In this document: piece after piece, positions 1-9,031 of the stretch | Layout of the letters: each line of letters begins with the position of its first letter | Position numbering within the stretch: the first letter of the stretch is position 1 | Assembly: GCA_964625855.1 (NCBI GenBank) | Contig: CAZVFC010000007.1 | Location: 172,804 to 236,803 of the forward strand | From: JAPLUA01 sp964625855 | GTDB taxonomy: Bacteria; Verrucomicrobiota; Verrucomicrobiia; Limisphaerales; UBA8199 | Direction: 5' to 3' | DNA length: 64,000 bases | The notes under the pieces: generated by a model | What the model saw: only the letters and a program-made list of their open reading frames with translations | Told to the model about the DNA's origin: nothing | Databases searched by the model: none | Translations under genes and position numbers: made by a program

Positions 1-339
1 CAATTACTCTTTCCGAACTCCTATTATTACTACTTCCAGTTTTACCACGATAACGCCGGGACCACGCTGACCAAGCGGCGGGTTCCCGAAGTGCGGCAGC
101 CGACGCGCAAAGCCCTGGCGCCCTGCTTTGCGAGCAGCCCCAATTCAGCTTTTGACATCTACCTCGATACGCCGACCGGGGGCCACGGTCGCAAGGGCAT
201 GGCCTTGCTGTTCGCGGACAGCCACTCACAGTTTGCGAACTACCGGCATTTAGATCCCCCGGTAGTGGTTGACGGCAGGCCGAGTTACAACTTCGATTGG
301 ACAAGGGGCGGCCTGACGGGGGCGGACCTGATGAAGTAG
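1..339 (+). CDS. C-terminal part of a secreted pseudopilin-like protein
   Basis: The reading frame is open from the first base of the window to the TGA at 337-339, so the start lies upstream. The visible 112 residues include MALLFADSHSQFANYRHL, which matches the C-terminal 'FADGH' region found in the type II pseudopilin-like proteins of Verrucomicrobia and Planctomycetes, here with DS in place of DG. It ends in NFDWTRGGLTGADLMK. The family is exported by an N-terminal pilin-type helix that is outside the window. The role of these standalone pseudopilins is unknown. The partial state is only the window edge, not a truncation. Confidence 0.7.
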   Translation, partial: QLLFPNSYYYYFQFYHDNAGTTLTKRRVPEVRQPTRKALAPCFASSPNSAFDIYLDTPTGGHGRKGMALLFADSHSQFANYRHLDPPVVVDGRPSYNFDWTRGGLTGADLMK

Positions 340-434
340 TCGGCGGCTTTCGCCGGCCACCTTGGGAGCTTGATGCCCGTTTGGGCCCTTCCAGCGGTCG
401 TGGCGGACATCTTGCCGGCGAGACTACGGAGGGG

Positions 435-484
435 CCCCGGTGAGTCTCCCATGGGGAGCGCTCCCCATGGGAGACTCACCGGGG
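435..484. repeat. Perfect 50-bp palindrome
   Basis: Two 25-base arms (435-459 and 460-484) are exact reverse complements with no spacer, centred on AGCGCT. The first mismatch outside is 434/485. It lies in the 401-base gap between the pseudopilin end and the delta-60 gene. It could extrude as a cruciform or form a very stable RNA hairpin acting as a transcription stop, but no T-tract follows. No gene is supported in 340-740. Confidence 0.85.
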
Positions 485-655
485 TGCCACCCTGCCCACA
501 CCGGTGCCAAACCGGCCCTTCCGGCAGCGACGGAGACCTGTTCGACGGCTGCAACTCTCGTGGCACGCGTAACAAACGGGGCTGCATCGAGCTCCAAGGG
601 GTCCCAGATCCTGGACCGCTGGCAGGCGTCCGTCTCAGTGATCCCCTCGCGCACA

Positions 656-671
656 TGACCAGAATTGGCCA
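656..671. promoter_or_regulatory. Near-palindromic motif TGACCAGAATTGGCCA, copy 1
   Basis: This 16-base motif sits 70 bases before the ATG at 741. An almost identical copy, with related flanking bases (GCRCA before, TTGTG after), occurs at 6587-6602 ahead of the gene at 6770. TGACCA and TGGYCA are inverted half-sites around GAAT. Placement before two genes for secreted proteins suggests an operator or a small dispersed repeat. Function is inferred only. Confidence 0.35.
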
Positions 672-740
672 GTTGTGTGTGCGCCAACTCCTGCGCTTCA
701 ATGGCGAAGTGAAAGTTGGATCCAACAGCGCTGGTAAGCC

Positions 741-3700
741 ATGAACTCCAAACAACAATCCCCAAGCCGGTTCAGCAAGCTCTCCACCTTATTGACACTC
801 GCCTCGCTCAGTCTGGCAAGGCCGGTGCAATCCCAGACCCTCGACGCGTTCTATCCAGACGCGGACCGAACCGTGTACGCCACCGCCATCCAGGCGGACG
901 GGAAGATCCTGGTGGGCGGCTCCTTCACGACGCTGGGCGGGCAGGCGTGCAAGTCCATTGGCCGGCTGAATACCGATGGAACGTTGGACACCACCTTCAA
1001 TCCGGGAGCAATCGGCTCGGTGTCGTGCCTGGCGGTGCAAGCCGGCGGGAAGATCCTGGTGGGCGGCAACTTCACGAATCTGGCGGGGCAGGCGCGCAAC
1101 AACATTGGCCGGCTCAATAGCGACGGGACACTGGACAGCACCTTCAATCCGGGAGCCGGCGGAGGCAGTTACTCTACTGTGTTTTGCCTGGCGCCACAGG
1201 TTGACGGGAAGATCCTGGTCGGCGGCGCTTTCACGACGCTGGGCGGGCAGTCGCGCAACCACATCGGCCGGCTCAATAACGATGGGACTCTGGACACCAC
1301 CTTCAATCCGGGAGCAAGCGGTTCTGTGTATTCCCTGGCAGTGCAGGCGGACGGAAAGATCCTGGTGGGCGGCGATCTGACGACGCTGGGCGGGCAGTTG
1401 CACAGCGGGGTTGCTCGGCTCAATAGCGATGGCGCGGTGGACACCACCTTCAATCCCGTGGGGATCGGTTTTGTGTTCTCCCTGGCGTTGCAGGCGGACG
1501 GGAAGATCCTGGTGGCCGGCGGTTTTGCGGCGCCGGACGGACAGACGGCCCACTGGTTGTGTCGCCTCAATGGCGATGGCACGCGGGACGCAGGCTTCGA
1601 TCCGGGAGCGACCGATCTTGTGTTCTGCCTGGCGTTGCAAGCGGACGGGAAGATCCTGCTAGGCGGCACGTTCACGACGCTGGGCGGGCAATCGCGCAAC
1701 CACATTGGCCGGCTCAATAGCGACGGCACGCTGGACACCACGTTCAATCCGGGGGCGGGGGGAAGCGACCCATGGGTGCACGCCCTGGCGGTGCAGGCAG
1801 ACGGGAAGATCGTGGTGGGCGGAGGTTTCACGACGCTGGGTGGGCAACTGTGCAATCACCTTGGCCGGCTCAACAACACCAGCCCTGCCACGCAATCGCT
1901 GTCTTTGGACGGTGCCGACATCGCCTGGCTGAGGGGCGGGAGCAGTCCCGAGGTCTGGCGCACCCGCTTTGACGCCTCCACCAACAATGGGAAGGACTGG
2001 GCCGACCTGGGTGCCGGCATGAGGATCAGCGGGGGCTGGCGACTCCCCGGCGTTTCCGTGCCAGCCGGCGCCACCATTCGCGGCCGCGGCTTTGTCACCA
2101 GCGGAATACGCAACGGGTCGGCTTGGTTTGTGGAGAGCATCATTGGCGCCCCGGTGGTGGTGAGCCAGCCGGTCAGCCGGACCAATAACGCGGGCACCGC
2201 GGCCACCTTTAACGTGCTGGCCGCGGGCACCCCACCGTTGAGCTACCAATGGCGCAAAGGCGGGGTGAACCTGGGAAACGGCGGGAACATTGCCGGCGCG
2301 CAGACTGCGACCTTGACGTTGAGAAATGTGGTGCACGCGGATGAGGGCGGGTATTCGGTCATCATCAGCAACACCTTCGGCAGCGTAACCAGCCTGGTGG
2401 CCGGGCTGACCGTTGTGGACCCGTTCATCGCCAACCAGCCGGCGAGCCAGAGCGCCAATCCTGGGTACACTGTGGAATTCAGCGTGGCGGCCGCGGGCAC
2501 CGCGCCGTTCAGCTACCAATGGCGCAAGGACGGCGCTGCGTTGGCAGGCGCGACAGCCGCCTCGGTGACGCTGACCAATGTGCAGCGGGCAGACGCGGGC
2601 CCCTACGACGTGGTGGTAAGCAACGGTTTCGGCACTGTGACCAGCCTGGTGGCGCTGCTGACCGTGAACCTGGCTTTCCCCGACGCCTTCAATCCCAATG
2701 CAAACGGTGGTATCTACGCCACCGCCATCCAGCCGGACGGGAAGATCCTGGTGGGCGGCAACTTCACGATGCTGGGCGGGAAGCCGCGCTCCAACCTGGC
2801 GCGCCTCAATACTGATGGGAGGCTGGACTCCACCTTCAATCCGGGAGCGAACTCCACGGTGTATTCCCTGGCGGTGCAGGCGGACGGGAAGATCCTGGTG
2901 GGCGGCAACTTCACGGCGCTGGCCGGGCAGACGCGCACCGATATCGGTCGGCTCCATAGCGATGGGACGCTGGACACCACCTTCAACCCGGGAGCGAACT
3001 CCACGGTGTATTCCCTGGCGGTGCAGGCGGACGGGAAGATCCTGGCGGGCGGCTACTTCACGACGCTGGGCGGGCAGCCGCGCATTCGCATCGGCCGGTT
3101 GAATGCCGACGGGACGGTGGACCCCAGCTTCGATCCGGGGGCAGGAAATTGTGTGTTTTGCCTGGCGGTGCAGGCGGACGGGAAGATCCTGGCGGGCGGA
3201 AGTTTCCCGACGCTGGGCGGGCAGCCGCGCAGCCACATCGGCCGGCTCAGTGGCGATGGCACGCTGGACACCACCTTCAATCCGGGAGCGAGCGATGAAG
3301 TGTATTCCCTGGCGGTGCAGGCGGACGGGAAGATCCTGGTGGGCGGCTATTTCACAACGCTGGGCGGGCAGCCGCGCAACCGGATTGGTCGGCTCGATAG
3401 CGATGGCACGCTGGACCCCACCTTTAACCCGGGGACGGGAGGAAACACTCCATCCGTGCGCTCCCTGGCGGTGCAGGCGGACGGGCAGATCCTGGTGGGC
3501 GGCCGGTTCACGACGCTGGGTGGGCAGTCGCGTACCAATATCGGCCGGCTCAGTCGCGAGGGCAGCGTGGACGTGAGTTTCAATCCGGGAGCCGCCAATA
3601 CTGTGTTGTCGGCACCGCCCGACGTCGTGTTGTCCCTGGCGGTGCAGGGGGACGGGAAGATCCTGGTGGGCGGCTGGTTCGCGAGGCTGGGTGGGCAGAT

Positions 3701-5021
3701 GCGCGCCAACCTGGGCCGGCTCAACAACACCGATCCGGCCACGCAATCGCTTGCATTCGACGGGGCCGACATCACCTGGCTGCGCGGCGGCACCAGCCCC
3801 GAGGTCTGGCGCACCAGCTTCGAGGCCTCCGCCAACGGAAACGACTGGGGCAGCCTCGGTGCGGGCGCGCGCATCGCGGGAGGTTGGCGCCTCACGGGTG
3901 TCTCCGTGCCGGCCAGCACCGTCGCCATCCGCGCCCGCGGCTTTATCATGGGCGGAGCAAATAACAGCTCAAGCTGGTTTGTTCAAACCAACCTCATCAC
4001 GAGTCCGCCATTTATCCTCAGCCAACCAGTTGATCAGTCGCTGAACGTCGGCGGTAACGCCACCTTCGGCGTCGTAGCCGGAGGCACGCCTGCCTTGAAC
4101 TACCAGTGGCGCAAAGAAGGCCTGGATATCGTCGGCGCGACCACACGCTCGCTGGCCCTGACCAACGTGCAGGAAAGCGATCAGGGCAGTTACTGCGTGG
4201 TGGTGAGCAATGCGTTTGGTTCGGTGACCAGTTCGACCGCTCTCCTGGTGGTGAACCAGCCGCCGGTGGCAGATGCCGGTGCGACTCAGCCCACGGTCAT
4301 TTCGGCCAACGGCGTGAACGCGAGGGTGATCCTCAACGGCACGCGCTCCTCGGATCCCGACGGTGACGTGTTCCGGTGCACTTGGTATGAAGCGGGCAGC
4401 ACTATCCCGCTGGCGTACGGGGTTGTCGCGTTGGTGGTATTGCCCGTGGGCAGCCACTCGTTGGCGCTGGTGGTCAATGATAGGAGGTTGGCGGCCACCA
4501 ATGCCTTCACCGTTGAAGTCCTCACCTCGATCCAGGCTGTGGAGCGCCTGATCGCTCAGGTCAATTCCACCTGGCCGCATTCCCGTCCGCTCGTCGCCAC
4601 GCTCTCCGCAGCGCTGGCTTCGATTGAGCGAGGCCATGCGGTCTCCGCCATCAACCAGTTGTTGGCGTTCCAGCACAAGGTGCGGGCCCAGGTGGGGCCG
4701 CGGGATCCAGCCCTGGCAGCGACTTTCACCGAGGCTGCCCAGGAGATCATAGAAGCACTGCGCGCCGGGGCCAGCCAGCCAGGTGACCTGCCGCGCGGCA
4801 GGCTCACTTCCGTTAGTCACAAGTCCAATGGAGGAGCGAAACTGCAATTCGCCGCACCGCCGGGACCGATCTACCTCGTGGAAGCCTCCACCGACCTCGT
4901 CGCTTGGGAAGCGATCGGGCTGGCGGAGGATCAGGGCGGCGGCACGTTTGCCTTCGCGGATGCGAACGCCGCGAAGTTCCCGTGCCGGTATTACCGGATC
5001 CAACAATTGACGGGGAAATGA
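741..5021 (+). CDS. Secreted delta-60 repeat protein with Ig-like and PKD-like domains
   Basis: 1426 residues. A signal peptide occupies about 1-31 (cleavage near ARPVQS-Q). Two blocks of delta-60 repeats lie at about 34-385 and 647-995, each unit carrying VQADGKILVGGxFTTLGG and RLNxDGTLDTTFNPG. Ig-like domains sit at about 473-560, 560-645 and 1090-1172 (YQWRK signature), followed by a PKD-like stretch (NQPPVADAG) and a C-terminal module ending CRYYRIQQLTGK. Delta-60 repeats probably form beta-propeller or solenoid folds on exported proteins; no substrate is known. The repeats at about 2845-2930 and 2990-3050 are almost identical in DNA, showing recent duplication. The ATG at 741 is chosen because it starts the signal peptide. 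Probably a surface or secreted binding protein. Confidence 0.9.
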   Translation: MNSKQQSPSRFSKLSTLLTLASLSLARPVQSQTLDAFYPDADRTVYATAIQADGKILVGGSFTTLGGQACKSIGRLNTDGTLDTTFNPGAIGSVSCLAVQAGGKILVGGNFTNLAGQARNNIGRLNSDGTLDSTFNPGAGGGSYSTVFCLAPQVDGKILVGGAFTTLGGQSRNHIGRLNNDGTLDTTFNPGASGSVYSLAVQADGKILVGGDLTTLGGQLHSGVARLNSDGAVDTTFNPVGIGFVFSLALQADGKILVAGGFAAPDGQTAHWLCRLNGDGTRDAGFDPGATDLVFCLALQADGKILLGGTFTTLGGQSRNHIGRLNSDGTLDTTFNPGAGGSDPWVHALAVQADGKIVVGGGFTTLGGQLCNHLGRLNNTSPATQSLSLDGADIAWLRGGSSPEVWRTRFDASTNNGKDWADLGAGMRISGGWRLPGVSVPAGATIRGRGFVTSGIRNGSAWFVESIIGAPVVVSQPVSRTNNAGTAATFNVLAAGTPPLSYQWRKGGVNLGNGGNIAGAQTATLTLRNVVHADEGGYSVIISNTFGSVTSLVAGLTVVDPFIANQPASQSANPGYTVEFSVAAAGTAPFSYQWRKDGAALAGATAASVTLTNVQRADAGPYDVVVSNGFGTVTSLVALLTVNLAFPDAFNPNANGGIYATAIQPDGKILVGGNFTMLGGKPRSNLARLNTDGRLDSTFNPGANSTVYSLAVQADGKILVGGNFTALAGQTRTDIGRLHSDGTLDTTFNPGANSTVYSLAVQADGKILAGGYFTTLGGQPRIRIGRLNADGTVDPSFDPGAGNCVFCLAVQADGKILAGGSFPTLGGQPRSHIGRLSGDGTLDTTFNPGASDEVYSLAVQADGKILVGGYFTTLGGQPRNRIGRLDSDGTLDPTFNPGTGGNTPSVRSLAVQADGQILVGGRFTTLGGQSRTNIGRLSREGSVDVSFNPGAANTVLSAPPDVVLSLAVQGDGKILVGGWFARLGGQMRANLGRLNNTDPATQSLAFDGADITWLRGGTSPEVWRTSFEASANGNDWGSLGAGARIAGGWRLTGVSVPASTVAIRARGFIMGGANNSSSWFVQTNLITSPPFILSQPVDQSLNVGGNATFGVVAGGTPALNYQWRKEGLDIVGATTRSLALTNVQESDQGSYCVVVSNAFGSVTSSTALLVVNQPPVADAGATQPTVISANGVNARVILNGTRSSDPDGDVFRCTWYEAGSTIPLAYGVVALVVLPVGSHSLALVVNDRRLAATNAFTVEVLTSIQAVERLIAQVNSTWPHSRPLVATLSAALASIERGHAVSAINQLLAFQHKVRAQVGPRDPALAATFTEAAQEIIEALRAGASQPGDLPRGRLTSVSHKSNGGAKLQFAAPPGPIYLVEASTDLVAWEAIGLAEDQGGGTFAFADANAAKFPCRYYRIQQLTGK

Positions 5022-5077
5022 GGATGAGGGGCAGCGAGACGCGAATGGGCCGCGGGATCCCCTGCCGGACTAAACCA

Positions 5078-6496
5078 ATGAACATGAACAAGAACACCAT
5101 AAACAACAGCACCACCCGCCGCGAGTTCCTGAAAACCTCCAGCAAGGCCGTCGCCGGAGCGGCTCTGACGGCAGCCATCGCCCGGCCCGGCTACACCGCC
5201 GAAGACAACACAATTCGGGTGGCCCTGGTGGGCTGTGGCGGGCGGGGCACGGGCGCCGCCGCTAACGCCCTCGCCACCACCAGCGGCCCCATCAAGCTCG
5301 TCGCGATGGCCGACGTGTTTGCCGAGAAACTCAACCGCAGCTATGACGCGCTCGACCGTGCCGCGACCAAGGATTCCGGATCCGCGGACGTCTGGCTGAT
5401 GGGCTTCAAGCCGTCCCAACTTGAGGTGCCCCCCGAGCGCAGGTTCCTGGGCTTCGACGCCTATCAGAAGGCGATGGCCTGCCTCAAACCCGGCGACGTG
5501 GTCATCCTCACCACGCCGGTCGCATTCCGCTGGGTTCACTTCGCCCATGCCATCGCCAAGGGCCTCAATGTGTTCATGGAGAAGCCTGTGTCCGTGGACG
5601 GGCCGACCACCCGCAAGATGCTCCAGCTTGCCGAGGAGTCGGTGAAGAAGAACCTCAAAGTAGGCGTGGGGCTCATGTGCCGCCACTGCAAGGCCCGGTG
5701 GGAACTCCTGGACCGGATCAAACAAGGTCAGATCGGCGATATCACCACACTGCGCAGCTACCGGTTGGTGGGCGCAGCGGGGTTCACGGGCCCCAGGCCG
5801 GGCGACATGACCGAGCTGCTCTACCAGATCCAGCGCTATCTGGGTTTCATGTGGGCCAGCGGCGGCGTGTTCCATGACTTCGTCGCGCATAACGTGGACG
5901 AGTGTTGCTGGATGAAAGGCGCGTGGCCCGTTCGCGCCGACGGCCTGGGCTCGCGGTGTTACCGCGGCAGCGACGTGGACCAGAACTTCGATCACTACTC
6001 CGTCGAATACACCTACTCCGATGGCACCAAGCTCTTCCTCAATTCGCGCTACATGCCCGGCTGCCGGGAAGAGTTTGCCAGCTACGCGCACGGCACCAAA
6101 GGCTCGGCAGTGATCTCGACCTTCATGCACACCCCGGCCAAATGCCGCATCTTCAAAGGACAAAGCGTCACCCGGGCCGACATGACCTGGGCTTTTCCGC
6201 AACCCGAGCCCAATCCCTACCAGCTTGAGTGGGACCACCTGGTGGACGCCATTCGCCAGGACAAACCCTACAACGAAGCCCAACGCGGCACGGAAGCCTC
6301 CTTGGTCGTTACGATGGGTCGCAAGGCGGTGCATACAGGCCAGACGGTCACCTTCGATGAGATGCTCAATGATGCCCATGAGTTCGCGCCCGGCGTGGAC
6401 AAGCTGACGATGGATTCGCCGGCCCCCGTGCAAATCGGCCCCGAAGGCACCTATCCCGTCCCGCAACCCGGCCGGCTTAAAGAACGGGAGTTCTAG
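5078..6496 (+). CDS. Tat-exported Gfo/Idh/MocA-family oxidoreductase
   Basis: 472 residues from the ATG at 5078. Residues 1-42 form a Tat signal (TTRREFLKTSS, then a weakly hydrophobic stretch and an AIA site). A Rossmann fold follows with VGCGGRG at about 51-57. The family sequence EKPVSVDGPTTRKM lies near residue 168. Members are NAD(P)-dependent dehydrogenases of sugars and inositols, often with tightly bound cofactor when Tat-exported. Substrate cannot be told. The frame is open upstream to 4904, but that part overlaps the previous gene and lacks the Tat start. It starts 56 bases after the delta-60 gene. Confidence 0.92.
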   Translation: MNMNKNTINNSTTRREFLKTSSKAVAGAALTAAIARPGYTAEDNTIRVALVGCGGRGTGAAANALATTSGPIKLVAMADVFAEKLNRSYDALDRAATKDSGSADVWLMGFKPSQLEVPPERRFLGFDAYQKAMACLKPGDVVILTTPVAFRWVHFAHAIAKGLNVFMEKPVSVDGPTTRKMLQLAEESVKKNLKVGVGLMCRHCKARWELLDRIKQGQIGDITTLRSYRLVGAAGFTGPRPGDMTELLYQIQRYLGFMWASGGVFHDFVAHNVDECCWMKGAWPVRADGLGSRCYRGSDVDQNFDHYSVEYTYSDGTKLFLNSRYMPGCREEFASYAHGTKGSAVISTFMHTPAKCRIFKGQSVTRADMTWAFPQPEPNPYQLEWDHLVDAIRQDKPYNEAQRGTEASLVVTMGRKAVHTGQTVTFDEMLNDAHEFAPGVDKLTMDSPAPVQIGPEGTYPVPQPGRLKEREF

Positions 6497-6586
6497 GGCG
6501 TGGCCGCGCAAAGCGGCGTTGGACTTTACTACTCCAAGCCGGTGAGAATCGGCAACGGCCCCTGGGGAAGAATGTGGGCGAGCGCA

Positions 6587-6602
6587 TGACCAGAATTGGT
6601 CA
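6587..6602. promoter_or_regulatory. Palindromic motif TGACCAGAATTGGTCA, copy 2
   Basis: TGACCA-GAAT-TGGTCA is a perfect inverted repeat with a 4-base centre, 167 bases before the ATG at 6770. It matches the site at 656-671 in 15 of 16 bases, and both are followed by TTGTG within one or two bases. A shared binding site or a small dispersed repeat are both possible. Confidence 0.35.
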
Positions 6603-6769
6603 TTGTGGTAGAACGCGCCTTTAGGCTTAAATCCCGAAATGAAAGACGCGTGCCACAATGCTGTACCAGGCCGCCGTCAACTGCCCGCAGGTGCGGGCGG
6701 AAGCAGTCCGCAGTTCGACAACAGATCACAGAAACAAACTCCCGACAAAAGGAACAAACCGAAAGCGTT

Positions 6770-8926
6770 ATGAAAAGAACCCTCCTCCTCGCAGCCGCCT
6801 GTCTGGCTGCCTCACTGGCTCAAGCCGCGCCGCCAATCTCGCTGGAGCAAATGCAGCTCCGCGTAACATACCGGCCCTGTGACGCCCCGGGCGTTGGTCT
6901 CGTAGGCAACAGCATGTATAATTGCCGCTTTTTTGACGGGAGTGTTTACGCCGCTCAAATCAACAACTATTGCTGGGCCCGCTTTCCGAGGGGCTCCAGC
7001 ACTCCCTCAGCGTGGGACACCACCAGGCAAACCCGCATGGTGTCGCCCATACCCGGCACGACCTACCTGCTGGCCTCCGGCGGCACTCTCGTGCCTTACA
7101 CCCGGTATGACTTCGACGGGACCAATCCGCAGGATGCCGCTTTTCCTGACGGCCAACTGTCGGAGAGTTTTGATTGGGTGGATAACGACACCATCATCGC
7201 CACGGATTACACCTCGGGCAACCGAGGGCGATTGTATCTGGTGGATGTGACCGCAGAACCCTTTGCTTTGGCCAAGAACATCACTTGGAATGCCGATGGG
7301 TACGTCACAAACCCCAATGTGGTCCGCATTCGCAATGTGCGCGTGGGCCAGACGGACACCAACTATGCTTATTACGGCGACAACCAAGTGTCTGTGAATC
7401 CCAAGGTTTACGCCATTGATCTCAGAACCGGCGTCTCGACCGAAATTGGCCAATGGGATGGCGCCTTAAAGGAAGGAACCGCGGGGGGGGCCGCTACCGG
7501 CAGTTGGGGTCTTTGGACGGTGGTGGAGCGGGGAGGATATCTCTATTTGCAGTCGTCGGACGACGGCATTCAACTGTACAGCATGACCAGCCCTACCACC
7601 ATGGGCTCAATGGTTGCGTCTTTTAGCAAGGAGCAACTGCAGGCGATTACGGGCGGTGGTTCCGTACCTTATTACGGGTTTGATGTGGCGGCCGACGACA
7701 AAGGGCTGATCCTGGGAGACTTTTTGGGCAATGTCTTTGAGTTGCAGCGGCGAGCACCGGCCCTTTCAGGCCAATGGCAGCTCCGCGGAATCGTCGAGCC
7801 CCGTCTCAACGTTTCCCCCCAGCAACTGCCAAACACCACTTACAACCCACGCTTCTTTGACGGGAATATCTACGCCACTGAAATCAGCGATGCCACTTTC
7901 CGGTGTTTCGGGTTCTTTGACGGGGCTACCCTCGCGTTCCTCGGGGGCGGTATTCCTGCCATCAATGAACACCGCATGTTGGGGCGCCTCCGCAGCCTGG
8001 GTGGCACGACTTACCTGATGGGTACCGGCGGCTGGCGTGGTGACGTGCCCAACACTTTCGCGCCCACCTTCACGCGCTATGACGCTGACTCCTGGGCGTC
8101 CAATCCAGTGGCCGTCAACTCGATAGACGACCAGGTGGCGGAGAGTTTTGATTGGGTGGATGACGACACCATGATCAGCACGTGCTATATGTCGGGAAAC
8201 CGAAAGCGATTGTATCTGACCGATGTCACCGCCGAGCCCTTTGCTTTGACCAGGAACGTTACCTGGAATGCCAACGGATACGTCGAAACCCCGGTGAGCA
8301 CGCGCATTCGCAACGTGCGCGTGGGCCAGACCTACAGCGGCTACGCTTATTACGGCGACGCCGGGCAGAACGCTAATCCCAAGTTCTACGCCATTGATCT
8401 GGCCACGGGCGTTTCGACGGAGCTGGGCACCCTGGGCACCTTACACGGGGGCGGCAGTTTCGGCCTTTGGACCGTGATCGAGCGGGGGGGTTACCTCTAC
8501 GTGCAGACGACCGACAACGGCATTGAAGTTTATGGCCCAATGGTCAGTGCCACGGACAAGGGCCCACTCTACGCCACCTATACCAAAGCCGAACTGGACG
8601 CCCTCACAGGTATCAGGGACGAAGATCAGTATTACGGTGTGGATCTGAACTCGGACGCCGGGAAGATGCTGTTGGGAGCGCCTTTTGGCAAGGTGTTTGT
8701 GTTGGAGCGTGCGTTCGACATGAGCATCACCCAGTCAGGGAACAACGTCATCCTTTCCTGGCCGTCGTACTACGCCGGCGCGGTCGTTGAGTCCTCGTCC
8801 ACTCTTCAGCCCTGGAGCTTTGCCGACCTCATTCCACAGCCTGCCAAGGTGGCAGCCGGCGATCGGGTCAGCGCCACGATCACGATGGACCCCGCCGCAC
8901 CAGTGTTCTTCCGGCTGCGCAATTAG
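6770..8926 (+). CDS. Secreted protein with a tandem-duplicated uncharacterised module
   Basis: 718 residues. Residues 1-19 are a signal peptide (MKRTLLLAAACLAASLAQA). Two homologous modules of about 300 residues follow (about 25-330 and 335-645). Each carries NPRFFDGxIYAxxI, SFDWVDxDT, RLYLxDVTAEPFAL, VTWNAxGYV, RIRNVRVGQT and an ERGGYLYxQT segment. The repeated strand-turn pattern suggests a beta-propeller, but I recognise no named family. Residues about 648-718 form the C-terminal tail seen in other secreted proteins here (VILSWPS, one Trp, end PVFFRLRN). The start at 6770 is chosen for the signal peptide; the frame is open upstream. The gene at 9923 carries a third copy of the module. Confidence 0.88.
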   Translation: MKRTLLLAAACLAASLAQAAPPISLEQMQLRVTYRPCDAPGVGLVGNSMYNCRFFDGSVYAAQINNYCWARFPRGSSTPSAWDTTRQTRMVSPIPGTTYLLASGGTLVPYTRYDFDGTNPQDAAFPDGQLSESFDWVDNDTIIATDYTSGNRGRLYLVDVTAEPFALAKNITWNADGYVTNPNVVRIRNVRVGQTDTNYAYYGDNQVSVNPKVYAIDLRTGVSTEIGQWDGALKEGTAGGAATGSWGLWTVVERGGYLYLQSSDDGIQLYSMTSPTTMGSMVASFSKEQLQAITGGGSVPYYGFDVAADDKGLILGDFLGNVFELQRRAPALSGQWQLRGIVEPRLNVSPQQLPNTTYNPRFFDGNIYATEISDATFRCFGFFDGATLAFLGGGIPAINEHRMLGRLRSLGGTTYLMGTGGWRGDVPNTFAPTFTRYDADSWASNPVAVNSIDDQVAESFDWVDDDTMISTCYMSGNRKRLYLTDVTAEPFALTRNVTWNANGYVETPVSTRIRNVRVGQTYSGYAYYGDAGQNANPKFYAIDLATGVSTELGTLGTLHGGGSFGLWTVIERGGYLYVQTTDNGIEVYGPMVSATDKGPLYATYTKAELDALTGIRDEDQYYGVDLNSDAGKMLLGAPFGKVFVLERAFDMSITQSGNNVILSWPSYYAGAVVESSSTLQPWSFADLIPQPAKVAAGDRVSATITMDPAAPVFFRLRN

Positions 8927-9031
8927 TGGTGGACGACCACAACCTCGAGCTCTCCCGCCGGCTGATGGCATCGGCTGGCGGGAGGTTCAGGCCAGCCATG
9001 CGGCCGAAGACCGGTATCGCCCGTAGATCGT

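Noticed and set aside
1659..3746. 695-residue open frame on the minus strand
   Set aside because: Antisense of the repetitive delta-60 gene; its regular HQDLPVRLHRQG pattern is just the reversed repeat.
4991..6658. 555-residue open frame on the minus strand
   Set aside because: Antisense of the Gfo/Idh oxidoreductase, high GC keeps frames open; no motif or signal.
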